From Pseudovibrio exalbescens DSM 16456 (GTDB lineage Bacteria > Pseudomonadota > Alphaproteobacteria > Rhizobiales > Stappiaceae), in the NCBI RefSeq assembly GCF_000422785.1, contig NZ_AUGS01000005.1:362620-426619 (forward strand): a stretch of DNA of 64,000 nucleotides, written 5' to 3'. The translations under genes and the position numbers were made by a program. Below are positions 26,704 through 35,499 of this stretch, in pieces (positions within the stretch are counted from its first letter, which is position 1; each line of letters starts with the position of its first letter). Under the pieces are notes generated by a model. The model searched no databases, had not been told where the DNA came from, and worked only from the letters and a program-made list of their open reading frames with translations.

Positions 26704-27917
26704 AAGCCTTCATCGAGGCGCGTTTTGAAGACGAAGTGGCGTTCTTGCAGGAGCTGGTCAAGCGGCCCAGCGACAACCCGCCGGGAGATACGGGTACCCA
26801 CGCGTTGGACGCGGCACAGTTGCTTGAGGATCTGGGGTTCACAGTGGAACGCCATCCGGTACCCGAACCATTCGTGCGCCAGAACGGTATGGTATCCGTT
26901 ACCAATCTGATCGTGCGGGAGACGTTCGGCTCGGGTGAGGGGCCGGTTATTGCCCTCAATGCGCACGGAGACGTGGTTCCACCGGGCGATGGTTGGACCA
27001 AGGATCCTTATGGCGCCGAGATCGATGGCGGTGCGTTGTATGGGCGCGGTGTGGCGGTCTCCAAATCCGATTTCGCCACCTATGCCTTTGCTCTGTTGGC
27101 CCTCAAGCAGAACCCGCAGGGCCTCAACGGGACGGTCGAACTGCATCTGACCTATGATGAAGAAGCCGGAGGGTTTGTTGGGCCGCGCTGGATCCTTGAG
27201 CAGGATCTCAGCAAACCGGATCTGGCCATTTCCGCTGGCTTTTCCTATGCCATCACCACCGCACACAATGGCTGCCTGCACATGGAAGTCATCTTGCGGG
27301 GACGGCAAGCTCATGCCGCCATGCCGGAAACCGGTGCGGATGCACTTGAGGCGGCCACCGCCGTTTTGCAAAGCATTTATGGCGAACGGGCGCGCCTCGC
27401 CGAAATCAAAAGCGGTCAAAAGGGCATCGACAGCCCCAAGATCACTGTGGGTCTGATATCCGGCGGCATCAATACGAATGTGGTGCCGGATCGCGTCGCG
27501 TTGCGCCTTGATCGCCGCCTGATCCCAGAGGAAAACGGAGAGCAGGTTGAAGAACAGCTGGTTGCGTTGATCGAGAGTGCTGTTCCGAAAAACGCCGGCG
27601 TCGAAGTGGAGTGCCGACGCATCATGCTGGCGGAACCCTTGCGGGAACTACCCGGAGTCGATCGGTTGGTCAAAGCCTTGCAAGGACCTGCCAAAGCGAA
27701 CCTCGGTGTGGACGTGGAGGCCACAGGTGTCCCGCTCTACACCGATGCACGCCACTACAGCGCTGCCGGCATTCCCACGGTGTTGTATGGCGCGGGCCCA
27801 CGTTCCATTCTGGAGGCCAACGCCCATGGAGCCGATGAACACCTGCAATTGAGTGATCTGCGCGCGGCCACCATCGTTGTCGCTGAAGCGCTGTCGGACC
27901 TCTTGAAATCAGAATAA
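26700..27917 (+). CDS. M20 family metallohydrolase, ArgE/DapE type
   Basis: A 405-residue M20 dipeptidase/deacetylase-family enzyme. It carries the two-metal site: ALNAHGDVVPPGDGWTKDPYGAEIDGGALYGRGVAVSKSD, TYDEEAGGF and HGADEHLQL, with a dimerisation domain between about residues 190 and 300 (MEVILRGRQAHAAMPETGADALEAA). Its start overlaps the allantoate amidohydrolase stop (ATGA) and has AGGAGG upstream, so the two are coupled. The position suggests action on a ureido or N-carbamoyl intermediate of allantoin breakdown, but automatic annotation would call it acetylornithine deacetylase or succinyl-diaminopimelate desuccinylase. The exact substrate cannot be read. Confidence 0.85.
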   Translation: MKAFIEARFEDEVAFLQELVKRPSDNPPGDTGTHALDAAQLLEDLGFTVERHPVPEPFVRQNGMVSVTNLIVRETFGSGEGPVIALNAHGDVVPPGDGWTKDPYGAEIDGGALYGRGVAVSKSDFATYAFALLALKQNPQGLNGTVELHLTYDEEAGGFVGPRWILEQDLSKPDLAISAGFSYAITTAHNGCLHMEVILRGRQAHAAMPETGADALEAATAVLQSIYGERARLAEIKSGQKGIDSPKITVGLISGGINTNVVPDRVALRLDRRLIPEENGEQVEEQLVALIESAVPKNAGVEVECRRIMLAEPLRELPGVDRLVKALQGPAKANLGVDVEATGVPLYTDARHYSAAGIPTVLYGAGPRSILEANAHGADEHLQLSDLRAATIVVAEALSDLLKSE

Positions 27918-27925
27918 AGATCAAA

Positions 27926-27955
27926 GCCGTGCGGCGGGCGCCCCCACCGCGCGGC
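27926..27955 (+). terminator. Terminator-like hairpin at the end of the purine operon
   Basis: GCCGTGCGG (27926-27934) pairs with CCGCGCGGC (27947-27955), one pair being a wobble, around a 12-base loop. It begins nine bases after the last stop codon. There is no T-run, so it is a weak or Rho-assisted terminator candidate. Confidence 0.5.
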
Positions 27956-28056
27956 ACATCCCGGTGCCATGGGCCGCAATGTCAGGCCCATACAAGGTCA
28001 CAACGTCACCATGGTTCTTGCTGACCCTGTCGGATCGTTGTTGGGCCGAACGAGTT

Positions 28057-28608
28057 TCAAACCACTTGGGACACCAGCTCGGCAACCGGCACATAGTGTT
28101 CGTGACGAATGGGCTTGTTGGCATTGACGCTGTTGTAAAGCTGCATTGCCAGTTTGGAACTGCGAAAGACGGGAACATCCAGTTGCCGAGCCACTTCAAG
28201 GATCTTCAGGCCTTTGAGGTTATTTCCCTTCAAGGTCACGGTTGGAGTGGACCCATCGCCAAACTCATAACGCAAAACGACTGCCGTATGATTTGGGGTG
28301 GCCACAACAAGTGTTGAGCGGTTCAGGACGTCCACGATACGCTTGCGCTCTTCCTTGCGCAGGCGATCGCTGATTGGATGAGCGGCCTGTACCGGATCAT
28401 AGCGGCGGCGAGGGCGTGCGCCTGAGGTTGTACCCATGCGACCGGGCGCTGATCCTTGGGCACGAGTTGGACCAACCCGGCCGGAGGAGGGCGCGGCCAC
28501 AGCCTCGCGCGCTTTCAGTGCATGGTTCATCAAAACAGCACACGTCAGCACACCAAGCACTGCTATCACTATGAATTCAAAGAAGGATTCCGCCAGAACC
28601 ATAACCAT
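28057..28608 (-). CDS. Orphan FlhB/YscU cytoplasmic-domain protein with one membrane segment
   Basis: A 183-residue protein. Residues about 8-27 are one transmembrane segment, 35-75 are a Pro/Gly/Arg-rich linker, and 80-183 match the C-terminal cytoplasmic domain of the type III export switch proteins FlhB and YscU: RKEERKRIVDVLNRSTLVVATPNHTAVVLRYEFGDG, KGNNLKGLKILEVARQLDVPVF, SSKLAMQLY and HEHYVPVAELV. The four-helix membrane domain is missing. The self-cleavage motif Asn-Pro-Thr-His is Thr-Pro-Asn-His at residues 104-107, so cleavage at Asn is not expected. No other flagellar or secretion gene is in the window. The gene converges on the purine operon. Function unknown; a stand-alone partner or competitor in export switching is a guess. 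Confidence 0.8.
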   Translation of the reverse strand: MVMVLAESFFEFIVIAVLGVLTCAVLMNHALKAREAVAAPSSGRVGPTRAQGSAPGRMGTTSGARPRRRYDPVQAAHPISDRLRKEERKRIVDVLNRSTLVVATPNHTAVVLRYEFGDGSTPTVTLKGNNLKGLKILEVARQLDVPVFRSSKLAMQLYNSVNANKPIRHEHYVPVAELVSQVV

Positions 28609-29330
28609 GTCGGGACACCCGCCTTGTTGCCAAACCCTGTCATGATACGTTCTTTAAGGGCTGGAACCGCTGTAAAGTGGGGCGCCAGCTCTCTTGATGG
28701 CCGTCGCTTTGTGCGTTTCATCGGTCATCTATTTGTATCTATTTTTAATTTATCTGTTCTCAAATCGCCATAAAAGTAAATCAATCCCTAAATTCACATA
28801 ATAATATTGAGTTTTTGCGGAAAAACTCTCTGCAATCACGAAAACTGTTTCAATATGATCCAACCTTTATTTTAATAAACTTTGATTTAAATACATCTGT
28901 TTTAAATGAGGTGACTTCCACTCGTTTTGAGCGTGAGGTGGAATCATTTTCTACCGGGCCATTACAGCGATGTGCGAGTGCTTTCGGGCAGGGTTTCACC
29001 TCGACAGGTTCCCTGATGCGGGAGATTGGCGGGATGTAGTTGCCCAACGCGGGGTTATGTGTGGAGAGAAAGGCCGTAGTCGCACAACACTTTCAAGTTG
29101 AACGCATTTGGCGCCGGTGGTGTACCCAAGCCTTGCCCCAATGCCGAACGGTCATTTCATTTCTGAGGTCACACCAGTAGCACCATCGAATGTTTTTGAA
29201 ATAGGAGGCATTCAAAACCATACACGCAGCTCCGACTGCGGGATATGTGGGTACTCCCGTTGGTGATAATGCCTGATCGGCACGGGCAGAGGGAACGCCA
29301 CAGCGTCAAATAACCCTGATACGCGCTCTG
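28609..29330. other. AT-rich intergenic region without a recognised gene
   Basis: About 720 bases upstream of the FlhB-like gene. The section at 28715-28930 is markedly AT-rich compared with the rest of the window. It contains one open frame of 74 codons (28815-29039, plus) that resembles nothing I know and has no clear ribosome-binding site. The AT-rich block would include the promoter of the FlhB-like gene and may be acquired DNA. Confidence 0.5.
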
Positions 29331-29447
29331 CAGTCCCACCGGTGGCATGCCGGACAAGCAGCGCGCAGATCCGGCATCCAGAGCCAACCCTGTCCGCGCG
29401 ATGTGGCTGCTATCCGGCTGGATCCCGCGTCAAGCGCGGGAGGACAC
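29331..29447 (+). repeat. Long palindromic intergenic repeat (RIME-like), copy A
   Basis: About 117 bases nearly identical to a second copy 100 bases downstream. It holds inner inverted segments such as ATGCCGGAC...GATCCGGCAT and CCCGCG-TCAA-GCGCGGG. The layout resembles rhizobial intergenic mosaic elements, which are dispersed in Hyphomicrobiales genomes. Confidence 0.8.
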
Positions 29448-29549
29448 ATGAAAGGCAAAGGGATAACCCGCCACCCATTCCCGCTGACAAAGCCGAACAC
29501 CTAGCAGAAGCACTGGGACGTGTGAGATGTGTCTGTGATCATACGCCTC

Positions 29550-29665
29550 CAGTCCCACTGAGGTCATGCCGGACAAGCAGTGCGCAGATCCGGCATCCAG
29601 AGCCAACCCTGTCCGAGCGATGTGGCTGCATCCGCCTGGATCCCGCGTCAAGCGCGGGAGGACAC
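29550..29665 (+). repeat. Long palindromic intergenic repeat (RIME-like), copy B
   Basis: About 116 bases, same orientation as copy A, differing by only a handful of substitutions and a one-base length change. Both copies end in the CCCGCGTCAAGCGCGGG palindrome followed by AGGACAC. Copy B ends about 50 bases before the left end of the IS30-family element. Confidence 0.8.
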
Positions 29666-29712
29666 CTGATGCAACGAGAGCGGAGCGGGGCCCAGACTGT
29701 GAGCGATACTTG

Positions 29713-30801
29713 AGGTGCGACTTCTGCTGGCGCCAAGGGTAGGGTGCAGCTGGTCATGTGGCCAACATTTTTTCCTTGAAGACTTCTGCAGGTGTTTTCC
29801 ATCCAAGACATTTGCGCGGGGTCGAATTGAGCTTGTCACAGATAGTCTTCAGATCTGCTTGACTGACATGTTTCAAATCTAAGTTTCGGGGCAGCCATCT
29901 GCGTGCGCGCCGGTTGGTGTTTTCAACGGTACCTTTCTGCCACGGTGACGAAGGATCACAGAACCATGTCTGCGTTCCCGTTTCGGCTTGAAGGTGTGGC
30001 CAGGCGACAAACTCAGTGCCCCGATCAAACGTTATCGACTTGCGTGATTTGAGGGGTAGATGCGAGATCGCGTCGATGACTTTACCAAGAACTTTTTTTG
30101 TCTTCTTGTCGTCGTTTTTAAGTAGGACGGTAAATCGGCTCACGCGTTCGACCAGAGACGTGACATTCCGCAAACCCAGATGCTGCATGAACATCATCAG
30201 ATCTCCTTCCCAGTGACCGAATTCCTTTCGGTGGGCAATTACATCCGGGCGGAACAGAATGCTGACTTCACGATGAAATTTAGAGGGCAGGCGCTTTCTG
30301 GCTCGCCTCGGTCTGCGTGCCTTACGATGGGTCGGCAAATACCACCACAATTCCTGCGCCATTCCTTCTTTGGAATAGACGTATCGATAGATGGTTTCCT
30401 GGCAGACACGCAGAGCTGCATTTTCCAAACGCATCCGGCCTGCAATCTGTTCTGGTGTCCAACCCGCTTTGATGTGCTCTTCAACAAGACGGCGCAAATC
30501 TGCATGTTGGATCAGTTTTCGCTTTCTGGAGCGTCGCCTTGCACAGTCCTCATGAGCGGCTACAGCATAGTACCCATTGATGTCCGGCCATTGATGATCC
30601 TCAAAATAATTGCGCTTGAGCTCGCGGAAAATAGTCGAACGATGCCTGCCGAGAACTTCTGCCATCCGGGTCGGAGACACATTTGCTCGACGCCAACGCT
30701 CTATCTTGCGGCGTTCATGAAGGGTAAGATGGCTGTAATTTGATCCCATGACATATTCCTCCTGCCTGATAACCTATTGGTTTCATACAGAAGTCGCACT
30801 T
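29713..30801 (-). mobile_element. IS30-family insertion sequence, apparently complete
   Basis: The element spans about 1.09 kb and carries one intact transposase gene. Its ends hold an inverted repeat: AGGTGCGACTTCTG near 29713-29726 and, on the other strand, AAGTGCGACTTCTG at 30788-30801, one mismatch. The exact outer boundary and target duplication are not certain. It sits in intergenic DNA beside the two long repeats, so no gene appears to be broken. Confidence 0.78.
29754..30749 (-). CDS. IS30-family transposase
   Basis: A 331-residue DDE transposase. The N-terminal helix-turn-helix reads MGSNYSHLTLHERRKIERWRR and VLGRHRSTIFRELKRN; a second DNA-binding segment includes GWTPEQIAGRM. The catalytic domain has HWEGDLMM (first Asp), TFDRGTEF (second Asp) and QKGTVENTNRRARRWLP (Glu), as in IS30. 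All three acidic residues are present and the length is normal, so the enzyme may be active. AGGAGGA precedes the ATG. It belongs to the insertion element described at 29713-30801. Confidence 0.95.
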   Translation of the reverse strand: MGSNYSHLTLHERRKIERWRRANVSPTRMAEVLGRHRSTIFRELKRNYFEDHQWPDINGYYAVAAHEDCARRRSRKRKLIQHADLRRLVEEHIKAGWTPEQIAGRMRLENAALRVCQETIYRYVYSKEGMAQELWWYLPTHRKARRPRRARKRLPSKFHREVSILFRPDVIAHRKEFGHWEGDLMMFMQHLGLRNVTSLVERVSRFTVLLKNDDKKTKKVLGKVIDAISHLPLKSRKSITFDRGTEFVAWPHLQAETGTQTWFCDPSSPWQKGTVENTNRRARRWLPRNLDLKHVSQADLKTICDKLNSTPRKCLGWKTPAEVFKEKMLAT

Positions 30802-30992
30802 GGGAATAGCGCGCACCCGGCTACACGCAAAAAACGCATAAGACAGATTATGGAAATAAAATAGATAGGCTGCGGAATTGCCTTTGGTTGGCGCATCTTC
30901 GTTCGGTGTTCATCACCATTGTGACCTCAATGAACACTGAAGGCTCATCCCAACAAAATATCTATGACCAACATTCCCATTAGCGTTGACGA

Positions 30993-31802
30993 TCAGACCA
31001 AAGCGGCCAAGGCAGTCTGAATCAACTGCGAGCCCGGATCGCAAAGATCATCCAGAACCGTAAAGTGATTTCGGTCCATTGCCTCATGATGTTCAATCCG
31101 GATATCAAAGCCGCGCCAGAGGTTATTGAGGCTCGCAGTCTGCCGCCGAAACTCGGACAGTTCATCAGCGCCTACCCATGCCACCAGATCACAAGGTTCA
31201 TGTGGTGCGCTCAGCACCGGGCTTTCGGCACGAGCTTCCTCAGCAGTCAAACCCAAGGTGTCATTCATTCTGGTTCGACAAAGTGGTCTCAGATCATAAA
31301 GACCACTGATACCGATGATGCGTTTGATCCTGCTGCGCAGGCTCGCTGGAAACAAAATGTCGTCGCAAACCATCCGCGCAACCAGATGGCCGCCAGCAGA
31401 ATGCCCGGTCAGAACGATTGGCCCAAGACACGTTTTCGCAATCGTTTCTATCGACCTTTGTATTTGCCGCGTGATCTGGTGAATTGATACTGCTGGACAC
31501 AGATCATAACCGGGCATGGCCACGCATAAGCCGTGCTGCATCGCGCCGCCTGCAAAATGGCTGAAGTTCTCCTTGTCGAACGCCTTCCAATAGCCGCCAT
31601 GAACGAAAACCATAGTCGCGCGAGGCGTTTCCTCAGGCCAGAACACATCAAAGCTTTGCCGCGGTGTGTCTCCGTAGGCAACCGACAACTCACCCCGACA
31701 GTCTGCCCGGAATTCCTGTGCCTTCGTTTGCCAGCCTGCGAAGATCGCTTCGGCTTCCGGAACCGCACCGCTGTTGTAATATGCTTTATCCCAATCTCGC
31801 AT
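30993..31802 (-). CDS. Alpha/beta hydrolase, arylformamidase-like
   Basis: A 269-residue cytosolic alpha/beta hydrolase. The oxyanion motif HGGYW and the nucleophile elbow GHSAGGH are both present, with a probable acid in WVGADELSEF and the catalytic His in MDRNHFTVLDDL. HGGYW together with this length and the N-terminal RDWDKAYYNSGAVPEAE pattern recalls kynurenine formamidase and related esterases. No tryptophan-degradation gene lies nearby, so the substrate stays open. The ATG follows GAGGGACGGG. It stands alone: the IS30 element is downstream and the metallo-hydrolase operon ends on the other side. Confidence 0.82.
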   Translation of the reverse strand: MRDWDKAYYNSGAVPEAEAIFAGWQTKAQEFRADCRGELSVAYGDTPRQSFDVFWPEETPRATMVFVHGGYWKAFDKENFSHFAGGAMQHGLCVAMPGYDLCPAVSIHQITRQIQRSIETIAKTCLGPIVLTGHSAGGHLVARMVCDDILFPASLRSRIKRIIGISGLYDLRPLCRTRMNDTLGLTAEEARAESPVLSAPHEPCDLVAWVGADELSEFRRQTASLNNLWRGFDIRIEHHEAMDRNHFTVLDDLCDPGSQLIQTALAALV

Positions 31803-32090
31803 TGCCCGTCCCTCGCCTAAAACCTGACCTTTGATCTGCCCCTTTGGATCCAGCCCAATTGAAACCGAAGATCAAGAAGCCCTGACAATACCCTGAGTAC
31901 GCAGCGTTATCATATTGAATTTCCGCGCATTTTCGTTGCTTCCGGTTAAATGCCACTCATCAATGCGAACGCAATCTGACGCAGCGATCTCCGTCCTTTA
32001 TCTCCACACCTTAAGGTGACAAGTCAGTAGCACCACGCCATTTACGGGTAAGACTAAACACTGTTTCCCCGTGGGGCATAACTTTCCCAA

Positions 32091-32897
32091 CTAGGTATCC
32101 TGATAAAGGGTCATGCCATCATAGGCAGGAACCACGTCCTCTGGCACCTCATGCATCAGGCTGGCATAGTCTAGATCGCAATGCAGGTTCGTCAGCACCG
32201 TGTGCTTGGGCTTGAAATGAGCAGACCACTTCAGCGCATCAGCCACACAGAAATGGCTTTGGTGGGGCTTGTGCCGCAGTGCATCAACAATCCAGATATT
32301 GAGATTTTCGAGAGCTGGATAGGCCGTTTCGGGAATATCATTCAGGTCGGGTGAATAGGCCACATCAGCGAACCGGAAGCCGAGCGCCGTGATATCACCG
32401 TGCTGAACTCGAAACGGCAGGGCCGTAATCGGTCCCCCTCGCCCTTCAATGGTCACGGGCACCGCATCTTCCAAAGGGTGTTCGTCAAGAATGGGCGGAT
32501 AACCTGAGCCCGGCGGCGTGGTGAAGCAGTATTCAAAGGCGGTTCGGACGCGCTTTGATGTGGGCTCATCCATGTAAACCGGTACCCGCGCCCGCTGCAT
32601 CAAAGCGAAGAACCTGAGGTCATCTATGCCGTGGATATGATCCGCGTGGGCATGGGTATAGAGCACCGCGTCAAGCGCTTTTACATCAGCGCTGATCATT
32701 TGTTCGCGCAAATCAGCGCCAGTATCAATGACCAGAGTTGTGCGTCCATGGGCACTGATACGCTCTACCAGCAGCGAACACCGACGCCTGCGATTGCGCG
32801 GTTCGCTTGGATCGCATGCGCCCCAATCGCCGCCGATCCGCGGCACCCCGGTGGACGACCCACACCCCAAAATCGTGAATTTTAACTGGCTTTGCAT
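32091..32897 (-). CDS. MBL-fold metallo-hydrolase, PhnP-like
   Basis: A 268-residue metallo-beta-lactamase-fold phosphodiesterase-type protein. It starts with the family pattern LGCGSSTGVPRIGGDWGACD and contains the metal motif THAHADHIHGIDDLR, RVQHGDITALGFRF, YSPDLNDIP and a C-terminal HTVLTNLHCDLDY. PhnP cleaves cyclic ribosyl phosphates in phosphonate breakdown, but homologues next to tatD are widespread without phosphonate genes, so the role here is unassigned. It begins six bases after tatD and is the last gene of the metG-side run on this strand. Confidence 0.87.
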   Translation of the reverse strand: MQSQLKFTILGCGSSTGVPRIGGDWGACDPSEPRNRRRRCSLLVERISAHGRTTLVIDTGADLREQMISADVKALDAVLYTHAHADHIHGIDDLRFFALMQRARVPVYMDEPTSKRVRTAFEYCFTTPPGSGYPPILDEHPLEDAVPVTIEGRGGPITALPFRVQHGDITALGFRFADVAYSPDLNDIPETAYPALENLNIWIVDALRHKPHQSHFCVADALKWSAHFKPKHTVLTNLHCDLDYASLMHEVPEDVVPAYDGMTLYQDT

Positions 32898-32903
32898 GAA
32901 GAC

Positions 32904-33704
32904 TTATCCTTCAGAGCGAGTATGCAGCTCCCTCGGCACCTTGGAGAACAACCTAAAGAAATTATCGGTGGTTTGGGCGGCCATGATTTCTTCATCAACT
33001 CCATGGACCTCTGCCAACACCTTATTGGTATGAACAACATAGGATGGCTCGTTGCGTTTGCCACGCCATTTTTGCGGGGCCAGATAAGGCGCATCGGTTT
33101 CCACCAGAAGCCGATCCTTTGGCAAATCGGCAACGATTTCCCGCAGTTCGGTCGAACGCTTGAAGGTCAAAATGCCGGAAAGGGAATAATAGGCTCCCAG
33201 ATCCAAAGCACGCATGGCCAGATCCCGGCCTGAGGAAAAGCAGTGCAACAGGAACTTGAACTCTCCCTTTGCCATTTCCTCTTCCAGAATGGAGGCCATG
33301 TCTTCATCGGCATCTCTGGTATGAATGGCCAGTGGCAAACCGGTCTCACGCGCCACAGCAATATGCTTGCGGAACACGGCCCGCTGCTCCTCGCGTGGCG
33401 AGTTGTCGTAGAAGTAGTCGAGCCCGGCCTCTCCGATGGCGATCACTTTCGAATCCTTGCTGAGATTCAGTATTTCCTCAGCCGTTACATCAACCTCTTC
33501 GGCGGCGTTGTGGGGGTGCGTTCCCACAGAGCAAAAGACGGACGCATAATTGTGCGCAATCTCCTTGATTTGCTCAAACCGACGCACGCGCGTGCATATG
33601 GTGACCATCAACTCAACACCGGCCGCATGTGCCCGGTGGATGATCTCGTCCCGCTCCTCAGCAAAATCCGGAAAGTCCAGATGGCAATGGCTGTCAATCA
33701 GCAT
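32904..33704 (-). CDS. TatD family hydrolase (metal-dependent DNase)
   Basis: A 266-residue TIM-barrel metal-dependent hydrolase of the TatD/YcfH family, linked to 3'-5' exonuclease activity and DNA repair or turnover in other bacteria. The metal ligands are visible: MLIDSHCHLDF, GEAGLDYFYD, LAIHTRDADEDM, LLHCFSSG and LVETDAPYLAPQ. I take the ATG at 33704; an in-frame TTG at 33716 sits too close to the AGGA site. It lies downstream of metG but beyond a terminator, so it probably has its own promoter, and it is co-transcribed with the MBL-fold gene. Confidence 0.92.
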   Translation of the reverse strand: MLIDSHCHLDFPDFAEERDEIIHRAHAAGVELMVTICTRVRRFEQIKEIAHNYASVFCSVGTHPHNAAEEVDVTAEEILNLSKDSKVIAIGEAGLDYFYDNSPREEQRAVFRKHIAVARETGLPLAIHTRDADEDMASILEEEMAKGEFKFLLHCFSSGRDLAMRALDLGAYYSLSGILTFKRSTELREIVADLPKDRLLVETDAPYLAPQKWRGKRNEPSYVVHTNKVLAEVHGVDEEIMAAQTTDNFFRLFSKVPRELHTRSEG

Positions 33705-33786
33705 GGTTGACTTCAATTCCTATCGATTGGTGCGGCCCACCGTACAGGTATGGGAGGTTCCTGACGGTAGCCCATCCGTGTTTACA

Positions 33787-33815
33787 CGCAAAAAAGGGGT
33801 GCCGAAACACCCCTT
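33787..33815 (-). terminator. Rho-independent terminator after metG
   Basis: On the minus strand AAGGGGTG pairs with CACCCCTT around a six-base loop and is followed by a run of T. It starts 25 bases past the metG stop and separates metG from tatD. Confidence 0.8.
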
Positions 33816-33839
33816 CCTCTGATTTTCAAAGGCTTATCC

Positions 33840-35393
33840 TCAAGCGGGGGTTTCGGGCTCAACGTACCGAGGAAACACGCCTTGAGGTTTCGGCAGCGCG
33901 CGCCCCGCATCCAGACGGCCAGCTGCCCCGAGCTGATCAAACTGGCGCTCGTCTTCAGAAAGAACAAGCAAGTCCAACAGCTTGGATGCAGACTCCGGCA
34001 TGACCGGTTGAGCGAGAATGCCTACCTGCCGGATAATTTCCGCCGTGACATAAAGCACGGTAGCCATGCGTTCCGGATCGGTTTTCTTCAGCGCCCAAGG
34101 CTCTTGCGAGGCGAAGTAGCGGTTGGCCTCACCAACCGTGGACCAAATGCAGCTCAACGCCTGGTGGATCTCCTGACGCGCCATGGCCGCCCGACAGGTT
34201 TCCAGCATGGCGTCCGCTTGCGCGAGAATTGCCTTGTCCTCTTCGGAAAACTCTTTTGGTTCAGGAAGTTGCGCCCCACAATTTTTATGAATCATGGACA
34301 GCGAACGCTGCGCCAAATTGCCCAGATCGTTGGCAAGATCGGCATTGATCCGATTGACCATGGCCTCATGATTATAATTGCCGTCCTGGCCGAAAGAGAC
34401 CTCCCGCAGGAAGAAATACCGGATCTGGTCCAAGCCATAGTGCGCCACAAGATCAGCCGGCGCGATCACGTTGCCCAAAGACTTGGACATCTTCTCGCCG
34501 GAGTTGAACAGGAACCCGTGAGCAAAGACGCGATGAGGAACCGGAAGGCCGGCAGACATCAGAAACGCCGGCCAATAGACGGCATGAAACCGGATAATAT
34601 CCTTGCCGATGATATGAACATTGGCGGGCCAGAACTTGGCCATGTTGCCTTCCATATCCGGATATCCCAGTGCGGTGATGTAGTTGGTGAGAGCATCAAC
34701 CCACACGTACATCACGTGTTTTTCGTCACTCGGAACAGGGATACCCCAGTCGAACGTCGTCCGCGAGATCGACAGATCCTTCAAGCCGCCCTTGACGAAG
34801 CTCATCACTTCGTTGCGCCGGGTTGCCGGACCGATAAAGTCTGGCTGGCTTTCATAAAGGTGCATCAACTTGTCCTGATAAGCCGAAAGGCGGAAGAAAT
34901 AGCTCTCCTCCTCCACCCATTCCACCGGCGTGCCTTGCGGACCATAGCGGACGCCATCATCGCGAACTTCCGTTTCGCTCTCCTGATAATAGGCTTCATC
35001 ACGAACCGAATACCAGCCGGCGTAGCTATCCTTGTAGATATCGCCGTTCTCTTGCATTTTCAGCCAGATGGCCTTGCAGGCTTCATAGTGACGCTGTTCG
35101 TTTGTCTGGATGAAGTCATCATTGGAACACCCAAGAACCTCAACCATTTCGCGGAACCGCTTGGAGTTCATGTCAGCGAGATCGGAGGGAGACATGCCTT
35201 CCTTGACAGCGGTCTGAAGCATCTTCTGACCATGAACATCCGTACCGGTCAGAAAGTGTACTTCACGGCCGTCCAGTCTCTGGAAGCGGGCCAGCGCGTC
35301 AGTTGCGATTGCCTCGTAGGCGTGACCGATATGCGGCGCGCCATTGGGATACGAAATCGCAGTCGTGATAAAGAAAGGCGATTTTTCTGTCAT
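33840..35393 (-). CDS. metG: Methionyl-tRNA synthetase
   Basis: A 517-residue class I aminoacyl-tRNA synthetase that charges tRNA-Met. The HIGH-type signature is [12 protein letters not shown] and the KMSKS loop is [20 protein letters not shown] and [18 protein letters not shown] are further landmarks. The chain is the short form without the C-terminal tRNA-binding domain found in E. coli, normal for alphaproteobacteria. The ATG at 35393 ([18 protein letters not shown]) is preferred to a start 13 codons earlier. A strong terminator follows. The gene lies in the rlpA - dac-like - tmk - holB - metG run. Confidence 0.95.
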   Translation of the reverse strand: MTEKSPFFITTAISYPNGAPHIGHAYEAIATDALARFQRLDGREVHFLTGTDVHGQKMLQTAVKEGMSPSDLADMNSKRFREMVEVLGCSNDDFIQTNEQRHYEACKAIWLKMQENGDIYKDSYAGWYSVRDEAYYQESETEVRDDGVRYGPQGTPVEWVEEESYFFRLSAYQDKLMHLYESQPDFIGPATRRNEVMSFVKGGLKDLSISRTTFDWGIPVPSDEKHVMYVWVDALTNYITALGYPDMEGNMAKFWPANVHIIGKDIIRFHAVYWPAFLMSAGLPVPHRVFAHGFLFNSGEKMSKSLGNVIAPADLVAHYGLDQIRYFFLREVSFGQDGNYNHEAMVNRINADLANDLGNLAQRSLSMIHKNCGAQLPEPKEFSEEDKAILAQADAMLETCRAAMARQEIHQALSCIWSTVGEANRYFASQEPWALKKTDPERMATVLYVTAEIIRQVGILAQPVMPESASKLLDLLVLSEDERQFDQLGAAGRLDAGRALPKPQGVFPRYVEPETPA

Positions 35394-35499
35394 GTTATTC
35401 GATCGATCTCGAAGGGTTGGATCGTAAGACACTAAAAGCTCCCTAAAAGAGCACTGGAAGCTTTCGACGAATGGATTGATCGGGTCACAGCCACGCGCA

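Noticed and set aside
28057..28608. Evidence for a type III secretion system.
   Set aside because: Only the FlhB-like cytoplasmic domain is present; no export, ring or needle gene is in the window.
28815..29039. A 74-codon open frame in the AT-rich block.
   Set aside because: No similarity, no clear ribosome-binding site, and AT-rich DNA without long coding character.
29331..29665. CRISPR array made by the two repeats.
   Set aside because: Two units of about 117 bases with internal palindromes and no short regular spacers; they are intergenic repeats.
33882..35435. A 517-codon open frame antisense to metG.
   Set aside because: It mirrors metG almost exactly, resembles no known family and has no ribosome-binding site; it is a by-product of codon bias.
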